Source: Flavobacterium cutihirudinis (lineage in GTDB: Bacteria > Bacteroidota > Bacteroidia > Flavobacteriales > Flavobacteriaceae). Taken from it: a DNA stretch of 64,000 bases. The DNA is taken from NCBI RefSeq assembly GCF_003385895.1, contig NZ_QRDQ01000012.1, positions 248,001 through 312,000 on the forward strand. The letters run 5' to 3'. Shown piece after piece: positions 17,770 to 26,231 of this stretch (position 1 is its first letter; each line of letters opens with the position of its first letter). The translations under genes were made by a program, and so were the position numbers. The notes beneath the pieces are model-generated. The model saw only the letters and a program-made list of their open reading frames with translations, ran no database searches and was not told the DNA's origin.

Positions 17770-18156
17770 ATGGAAACTACAAAAATCTTAATCGGTTACG
17801 GAATTTATTTACCAGTTGCTTTATTTTTAACTTATTATGTTTCTAAAACGCTTTTCAAAAACGGAAAAATATTTATGCTTGACATTTTTAAAGGTCGAGA
17901 AGAAATCGCTCAAGCAACCAACAAACTTTTTGAAACCGGATTCTATCTTTTAAATATTGGTTTTGCATTAATGATTTTGGAACTGCAATTAAACCAAGAC
18001 AGTTATCAGGAATTAATTGAAAGATTAAGTTATAAAATTGGAGGATTTTCTATTTATCTTGGTGTCATGTTATTCTTCAATTTATACTTCTTTTTTAGAG
18101 GAAAAAGAAAAGCTAAAGAAGCTCAACAAGAAGAAAGATTGGTTTTTAAAGCTTAA
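17770..18156 (+). CDS. Small membrane protein, paralogue of the previous gene
   Basis: 128 residues, three hydrophobic segments and a basic tail (FFRGKRKAKEAQQEERLVFKA). The shared pattern with the 17403 gene is KNGxIxxxDxx then YLLNIGxxxMxL. It lies 19 bp downstream of that gene and is presumably co-transcribed with it. A shadow frame runs across the junction (17534-17791) but has no membrane or conserved pattern and was ignored. Function unknown. Confidence 0.78.
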   Translation: METTKILIGYGIYLPVALFLTYYVSKTLFKNGKIFMLDIFKGREEIAQATNKLFETGFYLLNIGFALMILELQLNQDSYQELIERLSYKIGGFSIYLGVMLFFNLYFFFRGKRKAKEAQQEERLVFKA

Positions 18157-18175
18157 ATATTTACTGTAAGGATTT

Positions 18176-18289
18176 GCCACGACTCGAGCGATAGCGAATA
18201 GGCGAAGCAATTTCCCTAATTCTCACGAATTAATTTTCAAATTCCTTTATGCACTTTTTAAATTTGTGAAAATTCGTGCGATTCGTGGC
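18176..18289. repeat. GCCAC...GTGGC palindromic repeat with an insertion in the left arm
   Basis: The right arm (18260-18289) ends GTGCGATTCGTGGC and the left arm begins GCCACGA at 18176. The left arm is interrupted after GCCACGA by about 27 bases rich in GCGA (near 18183-18209), after which the palindromic text resumes (TTCTCACGAATT). It is the second copy of the family seen at 10449. Confidence 0.55.
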
Positions 18290-18303
18290 TAAAAAAATAT
18301 CAA

Positions 18304-19212
18304 ATGAAAAAACTAATAATCGCAGCAGGAACAGGTTTTCTTGGACAAGTTTTACTAAATCATTTCAAAGATAAATTTGAAGAAATTGTAATTCTTACGC
18401 GAGGAAAATCTCAGACAATTGACGGAATAAAATATGTAAACTGGAACGCCAAAACTTTTTCTGGCTGGGAAAAGGAATTGGAACATGCAACCGTTTTAAT
18501 TAATCTCGCAGGAAAATCTGTCGATTGTCGTTATACGAAAAAGAATAAAAAAGAAATTCTTTGGTCGAGAATTGACAGCACAAAAATTCTAAACAAAGCC
18601 GTTTTGAATTGTCAAAATCCGCCGAAACATTGGTTGAATTCATCTACGGCAACGATTTATCGATTTTCTTTAGACAAACAAATGGATGAAGTTGATGGTG
18701 AAATCGGGAATGATTTTTCTATAAATGTCGCTCTTTCATGGGAAAAAGCTTTTTTTAAAACCGAAACTCCAAAGACAATGAAAACTGCTTTGCGAACTTC
18801 AATTGTTTTAGGAAAAAATGGAGGCGCTTTTATTCCCTTAAAGACTTTGGCGAAGATTGGTTTTGGAGGAAAACAAGGAAAAGGGAATCAGTTTGTAAGC
18901 TGGATTCATGAAGAAGATTTTGCCAATACAATTGATTTTATAATTCAGAAAGAAATTTCAGGAATTGTAAATGTCGTTTCTCCCGAACCAATTCGTAATG
19001 TTGATTTTATGGAAAAACTTCGAAAAGCTGTTGGTTTTCCTTTCGGAATTCCGTTGAGCAAATTCTTACTTGAAATTGGTTCTTTCTTTATTCGAACTGA
19101 AACTGAATTGGTTTTGAAAAGCCGAAACGTAGTTCCGAAACGACTTTTGGAAAATGGGTTCCGATTTAAATTTAGGGATATTGATGAGGCTTTTGAAAAT
19201 TTATTGCGCTAA
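18304..19212 (+). CDS. TIGR01777-family NAD-dependent epimerase (SDR39U1-like)
   Basis: 302 residues. The Rossmann motif is GTGFLGQ near the N-terminus; LINLAGKSVDCRYTKKNKKEI, SWEKAF, FVSWIHEEDF and the C-terminal PKRLLENGFRFKF (DUF1731-like) are hallmarks of the family. Substrate unknown for the whole family. The usual N-terminal GGTGFIG reads AAGTGFLG here. It stands alone behind a repeat element. Confidence 0.88.
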   Translation: MKKLIIAAGTGFLGQVLLNHFKDKFEEIVILTRGKSQTIDGIKYVNWNAKTFSGWEKELEHATVLINLAGKSVDCRYTKKNKKEILWSRIDSTKILNKAVLNCQNPPKHWLNSSTATIYRFSLDKQMDEVDGEIGNDFSINVALSWEKAFFKTETPKTMKTALRTSIVLGKNGGAFIPLKTLAKIGFGGKQGKGNQFVSWIHEEDFANTIDFIIQKEISGIVNVVSPEPIRNVDFMEKLRKAVGFPFGIPLSKFLLEIGSFFIRTETELVLKSRNVVPKRLLENGFRFKFRDIDEAFENLLR

Positions 19213-19217
19213 CAACT

Positions 19218-19242
19218 TTGTCAAAGTTTGAAACTTTGACAA
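19218..19242. repeat. Perfect 25-bp palindrome TTGTCAAAG...CTTTGACAA
   Basis: TTGTCAAAGTTT-G-AAACTTTGACAA directly follows the epimerase stop codon. It could form a 12-bp hairpin without a T tract. It belongs to the cluster of palindromes at 19.2-20.2 kb. Confidence 0.6.
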
Positions 19243-19260
19243 ATTACAATCCTCATGATA

Positions 19261-19362
19261 TTGTCATTTCGACGAAGGAGAAATCTTCGCAAGTAACTCT
19301 GCTCCAATAAGCCAATCTTTGTCGAGCTTCTTGCGAAGATTTCTCCTTCGTCGAAATGACAA
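19261..19362. repeat. Palindromic element with perfect 33-bp terminal inverted repeats (copy 1)
   Basis: Bases 19261-19293 and 19330-19362 are exact reverse complements, beginning TTGTCATTTCG and ending CGAAATGACAA. The 36-bp centre contains CCAATCTTTGTCGA. A homologous element lies at 36078-36183. No ORF; the size fits a MITE-like or REP-like unit. Confidence 0.85.
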
Positions 19363-19482
19363 AATTGTGTAAAAAGCAAACTAAAATTAATAAGATACTA
19401 AAAAAAGCTAATAAGATAAATTGCTTATTTTTATAAGTATTATTCTTAAAACGAATTCATTACAAATCAAAAAAACATACTT

Positions 19483-19878
19483 ATGAAATTAAAAACGATA
19501 TTAACTGTAGTTTTATTTTCCCTTTCTTTTATCGGGTTTTCTCAAAGCAATTGTGCAACTCTAAAAGGATGTGAAAGAAAGCTTTGTGAATTGAATGTAA
19601 AATTAGCAACTGCGAAAAAAGCTGGAAATCAAAATCAGATAAAAGGTGTTGAAGAGGCTATTGCGCAGACCAAGAAAAACTGTACCACTAAAACAGTAAA
19701 CAAGGATCTTGACAAAAAAGTAAAAGAGAAACAACAAAAAGTCAACGAAAGAACTGCCGATTTGAACGAAGCTATTAAAGACAAGGAAAGCAAAGAAAAA
19801 ATTGACAAAAAAAGGAAAAAACTAAATGAAGCTAAAGCTGATTTGAATAAAGCTTTGGCTGAACAGAAAACGAAATAA
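19483..19878 (+). CDS. DUF1090-family secreted coiled-coil protein
   Basis: 131 residues. A signal peptide (1-20, ending GFSQS) precedes CATLKGCERKLCELNVKLATAKKAGNQNQIKGVEEAIAQ ... NC, which fits the DUF1090 pattern (E. coli YqjC), then a lysine/glutamate-rich helix with heptad-like spacing. Periplasmic; function unknown in the family. Three of its cysteines cluster at the mature N-terminus. Confidence 0.82.
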   Translation: MKLKTILTVVLFSLSFIGFSQSNCATLKGCERKLCELNVKLATAKKAGNQNQIKGVEEAIAQTKKNCTTKTVNKDLDKKVKEKQQKVNERTADLNEAIKDKESKEKIDKKRKKLNEAKADLNKALAEQKTK

Positions 19879-20215
19879 TTTTTTCTCTCGCAGATTCAAC
19901 AGATTGAGCAGATAAAAAAGATAATTTCAATTAAAATTTATTTTTCAAATTCTGATTTTAAACATAGCCCGCGGTTTCAACCGCGGGAAACGTTGTACGA
20001 ATCCGCCTCAATGGTTAAAACAATTGGCATTGTTCTTAATATGTTAGTTCTCTAAATATATTTTAAAAATGAATTTCCTCGCTTTACGGTTTGCGTGAGG
20101 GATAGAAGCTAGCTACCGAAGTAGCGCGGATAGCCCGACAGCATCTTGATAAAAGGGCGTATAAACGCAAAGTAAATTTGCCCTTTTATCAAGATGATGG
20201 CACGCCCAAAACATA
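19879..20215. other. Gene-free gap with palindromic repeats
   Basis: No gene. It holds a CGCAGATTCAACAGATT-type repeat at about 19888, a perfect palindrome CCCGCGGTTTCAACCGCGGG at 19968-19987, and the structured element 20093-20205 that ends beside the stop codon of the UbiA-like gene. Confidence 0.7.
20093..20205. repeat. Structured junction element, copy 1
   Basis: GCGTG (20093-20097) pairs with CACGC (20201-20205). Inside are the hairpin GCTAC-CGAA-GTAGC (20112-20125) and a perfect 17-bp stem 20142-20158/20180-20196 with a 21-nt loop. The head GCGTGAGGGATAGAAGCT and the CGAA hairpin are shared with 36249-36369; the long stem is not. Could be a structured RNA or a palindromic mobile unit. 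Confidence 0.7.
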
Positions 20216-21028
20216 TTATAGAAAAACTATCATCAGCCACCAAAATATTGGTACACTTTCAACCCAAAAAGAAGTATAATATTTAGAGCGATTGGGGCTT
20301 GCAAAAAAGATAAATAACATCAACAGAACAACCATGATAAGATTTATAATCGCATCGTGATAATTGAATGTCGAAATAAAAACTTCTAAAAACCAAAACG
20401 GAATCAGAAGTAAAAATCCTAAAAGTTTGGTTTTCTTAACGCCAATTGTCTGCGGAACGGTTTGCAAATGCGGATCGTCGTTGGCTAAATCTATGATTTC
20501 AAAAACTAAAACCAGTACAAAAACCAAAACAAAACGCTGAATACATTTAATGAAAAAATCTGTTGAAAACGGGATTTCGGCATTTATTAAAGGCAGAACC
20601 AAAGTTGTACCTACCCAGCAAAGCGCGACAATATAAATTTTTACGCCTGCCCAATTTCGGGCATTTTTTCGGTTTGGAAAAAAGGGCAATGTATAAAGTG
20701 CGGTTATCAAAAAAATTACCACCGAAACTATTTGTGTAATTCTTTTTAGGTGAAAAAAATAATAGCCAACTAAAATCACCGAAATAAAACTCAAAACGGC
20801 GATAATTTTTAATTGTGTGCCTATTGTTTTTTTCTTTACGCGAACTAATGCGTCATATTTTACGAAATTATATCCTACAATTGTTCCGAAAAAAGCAAAC
20901 AAAGCCATTGGCTCATCGTACTGAATATGAAATACATGAAACGTAATTCGGACCAAAGCATAACACGACAAAGCCACGTGAATACTGCTGTTTAAATAAA
21001 AATCAAAAATTTGTTTTAGAAGTTTCAT
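20216..21028 (-). CDS. UbiA-like polytopic membrane protein
   Basis: 270 residues with eight or nine hydrophobic segments. EIIDLANDDPHLQTVPQTIG resembles the second Asp-rich motif of UbiA prenyltransferases (DxxxD ... T.P...G). The first motif is only partly kept (NFVKYDALVRVKKK where NDxxDxxxD is expected). It may be a divergent prenyltransferase or an inactive relative. Its stop codon is 11 bp from the structured repeat at 20093-20205. It is divergent from gcvP. Confidence 0.6.
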   Translation of the reverse strand: MKLLKQIFDFYLNSSIHVALSCYALVRITFHVFHIQYDEPMALFAFFGTIVGYNFVKYDALVRVKKKTIGTQLKIIAVLSFISVILVGYYFFHLKRITQIVSVVIFLITALYTLPFFPNRKNARNWAGVKIYIVALCWVGTTLVLPLINAEIPFSTDFFIKCIQRFVLVFVLVLVFEIIDLANDDPHLQTVPQTIGVKKTKLLGFLLLIPFWFLEVFISTFNYHDAIINLIMVVLLMLFIFFASPNRSKYYTSFWVESVPIFWWLMIVFL

Positions 21029-21124
21029 AGCTCAAATCTAATCAATTAGTAACAAATCAACTTATTACTTAGAAATTTGATAAAAAATGAAGTTAAAAAT
21101 ACCTATTAAATTATTAATAATACT

Positions 21125-21199
21125 TAATTTTGCGCGACAAAAAAACAACACATTTACTTTTAAATGTGATTCGTATAGCAAAACGGTGTACGAACACAT
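21125..21199 (+). promoter_or_regulatory. gcvP -7 box and 5'-UTR hairpin
   Basis: TAATTTTG (21125-21132) matches TAnnTTTG, though no -33 TTTG is at the right distance. The predicted leader of about 90 nt contains a stem ATGTG (21164-21168) + TTCGTA (21170-21175) with TACGAA (21189-21194) + CACAT (21195-21199) and one bulged A. It does not look like a glycine riboswitch. Confidence 0.4.
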
Positions 21200-21226
21200 C
21201 AATTTAAAAAAATAAGATAGCTACAA

Positions 21227-24076
21227 ATGAAAACAGATGCTTTTGCTTTAAGACACATTGGTCCAAGAGAAACAGATCTTCAGCATATGCTGAAAACTAT
21301 TGGAGTTGACTCAATCGAACAACTTGTTTATGAAACCCTTCCGGACGATATTCGTTTAAAAGCGCCTTTGAATTTAGATCCTGCAATGACAGAATTCGAA
21401 TTTGCAAATCATATTCGCGACTTAGGAAAGAAAAACAAAACATTTAAATCATACATTGGTTTGGGTTATCACCCAACTATCGTTCCTGCTCCAATTCAGA
21501 GAAATATCTTCGAAAACCCAGGATGGTACACAGCTTATACGCCTTACCAAGCAGAAATTGCTCAAGGTCGTCTTGAAGCTATTTTAAATTTCCAGACTAC
21601 TGTTATCGAATTAACAGGAATGGAAATTGCAAACGCATCTTTACTTGATGAAGGAACTGCGGCTGCAGAAGCTATGGCGTTATTATTTGACGTTCGTACG
21701 AGAGATCAAAAGAAAAATAATACACACAAATTCTTCGTTTCTGAAGAAATTTTACCTCAGACTTTATCTGTACTTCAAACACGTTCGACTCCAATCGGAA
21801 TTGAATTAGTGGTTGGAAATCACGAAACATTTGATTTTTCAAATGAGTTTTTCGGAGCGATTTTACAGTATCCAGGAAAATATGGTCAAGTAAATGATTA
21901 CAGTGCTTTTGTTGCTAAAGCAAAAGAAAACGAAATCAAAGTTGCCTTTGCTGCTGATATTTTATCGTTAGCAACTTTAACTTCTCCGGGAGAAATGGGA
22001 GCTGCAGTAGTAGTTGGAACTTCACAACGTTTTGGTGTACCAATGGGTTACGGTGGTCCTCATGCTGCTTTTTTTGCAACTAAAGAAGAATACAAACGTT
22101 CTATGCCGGGTCGTATCATCGGAGTTTCTATTGATGTTAATGGAAACCGCGCTTTACGTATGGCTTTAGGAACTCGCGAACAGCATATTAAACGTGAAAA
22201 AGCAACTTCTAACATTTGTACTGCTCAGGTTTTATTAGCAGTTATGGCCGGAATGTACGCAGTTTATCACGGACCAGAAGGATTAAAATACATTGCAAAC
22301 AAAGTTCACGCTTCTGCAGTTACTACTGCTGAAGCTTTAAATAAATTAGGAGTTTACCAAACAAACACTGCTTACTTTGATACTATTTTAGTAAAAGCTG
22401 ATGCTCAAAAAGTAAAAGCAGTTGCTGAGAATAACAAAGTTAACTTCTTCTATCCTGATGCTGATTCGGTTTCGATTTCATTAAACGAAACAACTTCTGT
22501 TGCAGACATCAACCAAATCGTTGCAATTTTTGCTGAAGCTTTAGGAAAAGAAACTGTTACGGTTTCTGAATTAACTTCTGCAAGTCAATTGCCAGCTTCG
22601 TTAGAAAGAACATCTTCTTTCTTAACGCATGATGTATTCAACAACCATCATTCAGAAAGCCAGTTGATGCGTTACATCAAAAAATTAGAACGTAAAGATT
22701 TATCATTGAATCACTCGATGATTTCATTAGGTTCTTGTACAATGAAATTAAACGCAGCTTCTGAAATGTTGCCTCTTTCAATGCCAAACTGGAACAGCAT
22801 TCACCCGTTTGCACCAATTGAGCAAGCTGAAGGTTATATCACAATGCTTAAAAAACTTGAGCAACAATTAAATGTAATTACTGGATTTGCTGGAACAACA
22901 TTACAGCCAAACTCTGGAGCTCAGGGAGAATATGCTGGATTAATGGCAATTCGTGCTTACCACATGTCAAGAAACGAAGGTCACCGTAATGTATGTTTGA
23001 TTCCTTCATCGGCTCACGGAACAAATCCTGCTTCTGCAGCGATGGCCGGAATGAAAATCATTGTTACGAAAACAACTCCAGAAGGAAATATTGACGTAGA
23101 AGATTTAAGAGAAAAAGCGATTGAACATAAAGATGATTTATCTTGTTTAATGGTAACGTATCCTTCTACTCACGGAGTTTTCGAATCTTCAATTATTGAA
23201 ATCACAAAATTAATCCACGAAAACGGCGGATTAGTATATATGGACGGTGCAAACATGAACGCGCAAGTTGGATTAACAAATCCTGCTACAATTGGTGCTG
23301 ACGTTTGTCACTTGAACTTACACAAAACATTCGCTATTCCTCACGGTGGTGGTGGACCTGGTGTTGGACCAATTTGTGTTAACGAAAAATTAGTTCCATT
23401 CTTACCAACAAACCCGATCTTAAAAGTAGGTGGCGAGCAAGCAATTACAGCTATTTCATCTGCACCTTACGGATCTGCTTTAGTATGTTTAATCTCTTAC
23501 GGTTACATCACAATGATGGGAGCTGACGGATTAAAAAGTGCTACCGAACATGCTATCTTGAACGCGAACTATATGAAATCTCGTTTCGAAGGACACTACC
23601 CAATTCTTTATACTGGAGAATGTGGAAGAGCAGCTCACGAAATGATTTTAGATTGTCGTTCATTCAAAGAAAACGGAATCGAAGTTGGTGATATCGCAAA
23701 ACGTTTAATGGATTATGGTTTCCACGCTCCTACGGTTTCTTTCCCAGTTGCTGGAACTTTAATGATTGAACCAACTGAATCTGAAGATTTAGCAGAATTA
23801 GATCGTTTCTGTGATGCTCTTATCTCAATCAGAAAAGAAATCGAAGCTGCAACTGCCGATGACAAAAACAATGTATTGAAAAATGCACCTCACACATTAG
23901 CAATGTTAACTACTGATAACTGGGATTTCCCTTATACTAGAGAAAAAGCGGCTTACCCATTAGAGTATATCGCTGACAATAAATTCTGGCCATCAGTTCG
24001 TCGTGTAGATGACGCTTACGGTGACAGAAACTTAGTTTGTAGCTGTGCTCCTATTGAAGCTTACATGGAAAATTAA
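21227..24076 (+). CDS. gcvP: Glycine dehydrogenase (aminomethyl-transferring), P-protein
   Basis: 949 residues, the fused homodimeric P-protein with two PLP-fold halves. The PLP lysine is Lys700 in HLNLHKTFAIPHGGGGPG; other signatures are GYHPTIVPAPIQRNIFENPGWYTAYTPYQAEIAQGRLE and the glycine-rich SLGSCTMKLN. It decarboxylates glycine and loads aminomethyl on GcvH. gcvT and gcvH are not in the window. Codon use is regular, as in a well-expressed housekeeping gene. Terminator at 24101. Confidence 0.98.
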   Translation: MKTDAFALRHIGPRETDLQHMLKTIGVDSIEQLVYETLPDDIRLKAPLNLDPAMTEFEFANHIRDLGKKNKTFKSYIGLGYHPTIVPAPIQRNIFENPGWYTAYTPYQAEIAQGRLEAILNFQTTVIELTGMEIANASLLDEGTAAAEAMALLFDVRTRDQKKNNTHKFFVSEEILPQTLSVLQTRSTPIGIELVVGNHETFDFSNEFFGAILQYPGKYGQVNDYSAFVAKAKENEIKVAFAADILSLATLTSPGEMGAAVVVGTSQRFGVPMGYGGPHAAFFATKEEYKRSMPGRIIGVSIDVNGNRALRMALGTREQHIKREKATSNICTAQVLLAVMAGMYAVYHGPEGLKYIANKVHASAVTTAEALNKLGVYQTNTAYFDTILVKADAQKVKAVAENNKVNFFYPDADSVSISLNETTSVADINQIVAIFAEALGKETVTVSELTSASQLPASLERTSSFLTHDVFNNHHSESQLMRYIKKLERKDLSLNHSMISLGSCTMKLNAASEMLPLSMPNWNSIHPFAPIEQAEGYITMLKKLEQQLNVITGFAGTTLQPNSGAQGEYAGLMAIRAYHMSRNEGHRNVCLIPSSAHGTNPASAAMAGMKIIVTKTTPEGNIDVEDLREKAIEHKDDLSCLMVTYPSTHGVFESSIIEITKLIHENGGLVYMDGANMNAQVGLTNPATIGADVCHLNLHKTFAIPHGGGGPGVGPICVNEKLVPFLPTNPILKVGGEQAITAISSAPYGSALVCLISYGYITMMGADGLKSATEHAILNANYMKSRFEGHYPILYTGECGRAAHEMILDCRSFKENGIEVGDIAKRLMDYGFHAPTVSFPVAGTLMIEPTESEDLAELDRFCDALISIRKEIEAATADDKNNVLKNAPHTLAMLTTDNWDFPYTREKAAYPLEYIADNKFWPSVRRVDDAYGDRNLVCSCAPIEAYMEN

Positions 24077-24100
24077 TCACTAGATTTTTTCTACCTATAC

Positions 24101-24132
24101 AACCCGGCAAATTCTATTTTGTCGGGTTTTTT
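24101..24132 (+). terminator. gcvP terminator
   Basis: AACCCGGCAAA and TTTTGTCGGGTT pair (one G-U), followed by TTTTTTA. Confidence 0.75.
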
Positions 24133-24387
24133 ATTTTTATAACATTATAATATTTCTTCTTTGTTTTTATAACACCGTAAAAATGATAGTATGAAAAAAA
24201 ATTGTGCCGTATTCCTATTTCAATCGTTTGAAATCTCGGGAATATTAAAAAATCATTAGAAAATAACCAATATATCAACTAAAAATTTGTTTTTTCATAA
24301 TTATATGCATGCATAGTATTTTTTATGATAGTTATCATAATATTATTTATACATTAGCAATAAATTTATCGGATAATTACTGGCAAA
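24133..24387. promoter_or_regulatory. AT-rich regulatory region of the KAS III gene with two palindromes
   Basis: TATGCATGCATA (24304-24315) and ATGATA-GT-TATCAT (24325-24338) are perfect palindromes 73 and 50 bp before the ATG. TACATTAG (24350-24357) is a one-mismatch -7 candidate. The ATGCATGCAT core recurs upstream of the acyl-CoA dehydrogenase gene at 32555-32564. Confidence 0.4.
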
Positions 24388-25446
24388 ATGAAAATAAAAA
24401 TTATTGGTATTGGGAGTTACATCCCTAATTTAGAAGTAAAAAACACAGATTTTGACAAACATGTTTTTTTGAATGAAGATGGAACGCCTTTTGGTTACCC
24501 GAATGAAGTTGTAATAAAGAAATTTAAAGGTATTACCGGAATTCAAAACCGCCGTTATGCCGAACCGCAATATACAGCATCAGATTTAGCATTTTTTGCA
24601 GCCGAAAAAGCAATTGCAAATGCAGGAATCGACGCCGAGACTTTAGACTACATTATTTTCGCCCATAATTTTGGCGATGTAAAAACAGGAACACATCAAA
24701 CGGATATTCTACCAAGTTTAGCCACTCGTGTTAAAAACAAATTAGGCATTAAAAATCCTAAATGTGTGGCTTACGATATTCTTTTTGGATGTCCAGGCTG
24801 GATTGAAGGTGTTTTACAAGCCAATGCTTTCATCAAATCTGGAATGGCAAAAAGAGTTATGGTAATTGGTGCCGAAACGCTTTCAAGAGTTGTTGATGAT
24901 CATGATCGTGATTCGATGATTTATTCTGACGGAGCCGGAGTTTCTATTTTAGAAGCTTCAACTGACGAAGCAGGATTATTATCTTACGAAAGTGCTACTT
25001 ATGCTAATGATGAAGCGAATTACCTTTATTTCGGAAAATCATACAATCCTGATTTAGATCCGGATATTAAATACATTAAAATGTACGGACGTAAAATCTA
25101 CGAATTTGCTTTAAGCAATGTTCCGTGCGCCATGAAAAGCTGTTTAGACAAAAGCGGCATCGGTATTGACGAAGTGAAAAAAATCTTAATTCACCAAGCA
25201 AACGAAAAAATGGACGAAGCAATTATCGAACGTTTCTACAAACTATACGATAAAACAGCTCCCAAAGATATTATGCCAATGAGTATTCATGATTTAGGAA
25301 ACAGCAGTGTTGCAACAGTTCCTACTTTATACGATTTGATTCTTCAAGGAAAAATTGAAAACCACGAAATCAACAAAGGCGATGTGGTTATTTTTGCTTC
25401 GGTTGGAGCGGGAATGAATATTAATGCTTTTGTTTATCGATACTAG
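24388..25446 (+). CDS. 3-oxoacyl-ACP synthase III family protein (FabH-like)
   Basis: 352 residues, slightly longer than housekeeping FabH because of an N-terminal insert around HVFLNEDGTPFGYPNE. The catalytic triad is complete: Cys135 (DILFGCPGW), His269 (IHQAN) and Asn305 (LGNSSVAT). It condenses an acyl-CoA starter with malonyl-ACP or a related pair. It stands alone, without other fab genes, so it may serve a specialised lipid or starter unit and not bulk fatty acid synthesis. Substrate not readable from sequence. Confidence 0.88.
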   Translation: MKIKIIGIGSYIPNLEVKNTDFDKHVFLNEDGTPFGYPNEVVIKKFKGITGIQNRRYAEPQYTASDLAFFAAEKAIANAGIDAETLDYIIFAHNFGDVKTGTHQTDILPSLATRVKNKLGIKNPKCVAYDILFGCPGWIEGVLQANAFIKSGMAKRVMVIGAETLSRVVDDHDRDSMIYSDGAGVSILEASTDEAGLLSYESATYANDEANYLYFGKSYNPDLDPDIKYIKMYGRKIYEFALSNVPCAMKSCLDKSGIGIDEVKKILIHQANEKMDEAIIERFYKLYDKTAPKDIMPMSIHDLGNSSVATVPTLYDLILQGKIENHEINKGDVVIFASVGAGMNINAFVYRY

Positions 25447-25455
25447 TCGCAGGTT

Positions 25456-25497
25456 ACAGTCACAGTATTCAGTTTAGTTGACTGTAAACTGTGACTG
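25456..25497. repeat. CAGTCACAGT/ACTGTGACTG inverted repeat
   Basis: CAGTCACAGT and ACTGTGACTG face each other across about 20 bp right after the KAS III stop codon. Confidence 0.5.
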
Positions 25498-25508
25498 AGA
25501 CTGAAAAC

Positions 25509-25544
25509 TAAAAAAGTCCGCATCTTATAGTGCGGACTTTTTTA
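25509..25544 (+). terminator. KAS III gene terminator
   Basis: AAAAAAGTCCGCA and TGCGGACTTTTTT form a 13-bp stem around an 8-nt loop. Confidence 0.8.
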
Positions 25545-25545
25545 G

Positions 25546-25553
25546 TATATTTG
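25546..25553 (+). promoter_or_regulatory. -7 box of the methyltransferase gene
   Basis: TATATTTG followed by CGAC, a typical Bacteroidetes -7 element, 53 bp before the ATG. The expected -33 position falls inside the preceding terminator and has no TTTG. Confidence 0.4.
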
Positions 25554-25606
25554 CGACCTAATTATAAAATCAAGAACGAGAGATAATTTCGTTCCTCGCA
25601 ATTACT

Positions 25607-26131
25607 ATGTACGAAAAAACGTTTCCGAATAAAAGATTCAAACTTACTTTAGAATTTTTGCAAAAACACGTTAGCACATCTGAAACCATTTTTGATTTTG
25701 GTGTACCAAATCCGTTTTCTAAAATAATGGAAGAAAATGGCTATACTGTAAAAAACACAAAAGGAGAAGATTTAGACAACGATCAAACGGCGCTACAAAC
25801 TGAAGATTATACTGTTTTTACTGCTTTTGAAATTTTCGAACATTTACTAAATCCATATACGATTTTACAAAACGTAAAATGTGATAAATTACTAATTTCA
25901 ATTCCGTTACGTTTATGGTTTTCGCCAGCATATCGTTCTAAAACTGATATGTGGGACAGACATTACCACGAATTTGAAGACTGGCAATTGGACTGGCTTT
26001 TAGAAAAAACAGGATGGAAAATTACAGATCGCCTGCAATTTACACATCCGGTAAAAAAGTTTGGATTCAGACCTTTATTAAGATACTTCACTCCGAGATA
26101 TTACCTTGTTGTTGCGGAGAAAATAAAATAA
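25607..26131 (+). CDS. Class I SAM-dependent methyltransferase-like protein
   Basis: 174 residues. IFDFGVPNPFSKIMEENGY occupies the motif I position but with DFGVPNPF in place of DxGxGxG; VFTAFEIFEHLLNPYTIL is the motif IV-like region and LLISIPLR follows. The rest of the fold is compact. It may methylate a lipid or sugar together with the GT2 enzyme 100 bp downstream. The altered SAM loop leaves activity uncertain. Confidence 0.7.
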   Translation: MYEKTFPNKRFKLTLEFLQKHVSTSETIFDFGVPNPFSKIMEENGYTVKNTKGEDLDNDQTALQTEDYTVFTAFEIFEHLLNPYTILQNVKCDKLLISIPLRLWFSPAYRSKTDMWDRHYHEFEDWQLDWLLEKTGWKITDRLQFTHPVKKFGFRPLLRYFTPRYYLVVAEKIK

Positions 26132-26139
26132 AAAATTAC

Positions 26140-26231
26140 AATATCTAAATTCCAAATTCCAATTGAACTCGCTTTAATTGGAATTTGGAATTTAAAAAAA
26201 TTGGAATTTAAATTTAAAATTGGAATTTAAC
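26140..26231. repeat. AATTCCAA/TTGGAATT intergenic repeat
   Basis: AAATTCCAAATTCCAATTG at about 26150 faces CAATTGGAATTTGGAATTT a few bases later, then two more TTGGAATTTAA units run up to the GT2 start codon. It is the same word family as at 3478 and 28676. Confidence 0.6.

Noticed and set aside
17534..17791. Open frame spanning the two small membrane-protein genes
   Set aside because: Out of frame with both paralogues, no membrane pattern, and the paralogue alignment supports the other frames.
19261..19362. Terminator
   Set aside because: The stem is 33 bp with no T tract specific to one side, and a homologous copy exists elsewhere; better read as a repeat element.
20093..20205. Insertion sequence
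   Set aside because: No transposase frame within or near either copy.
21133..21226. Glycine riboswitch before gcvP
   Set aside because: One short bulged hairpin only; no tandem aptamer and no recognisable core.
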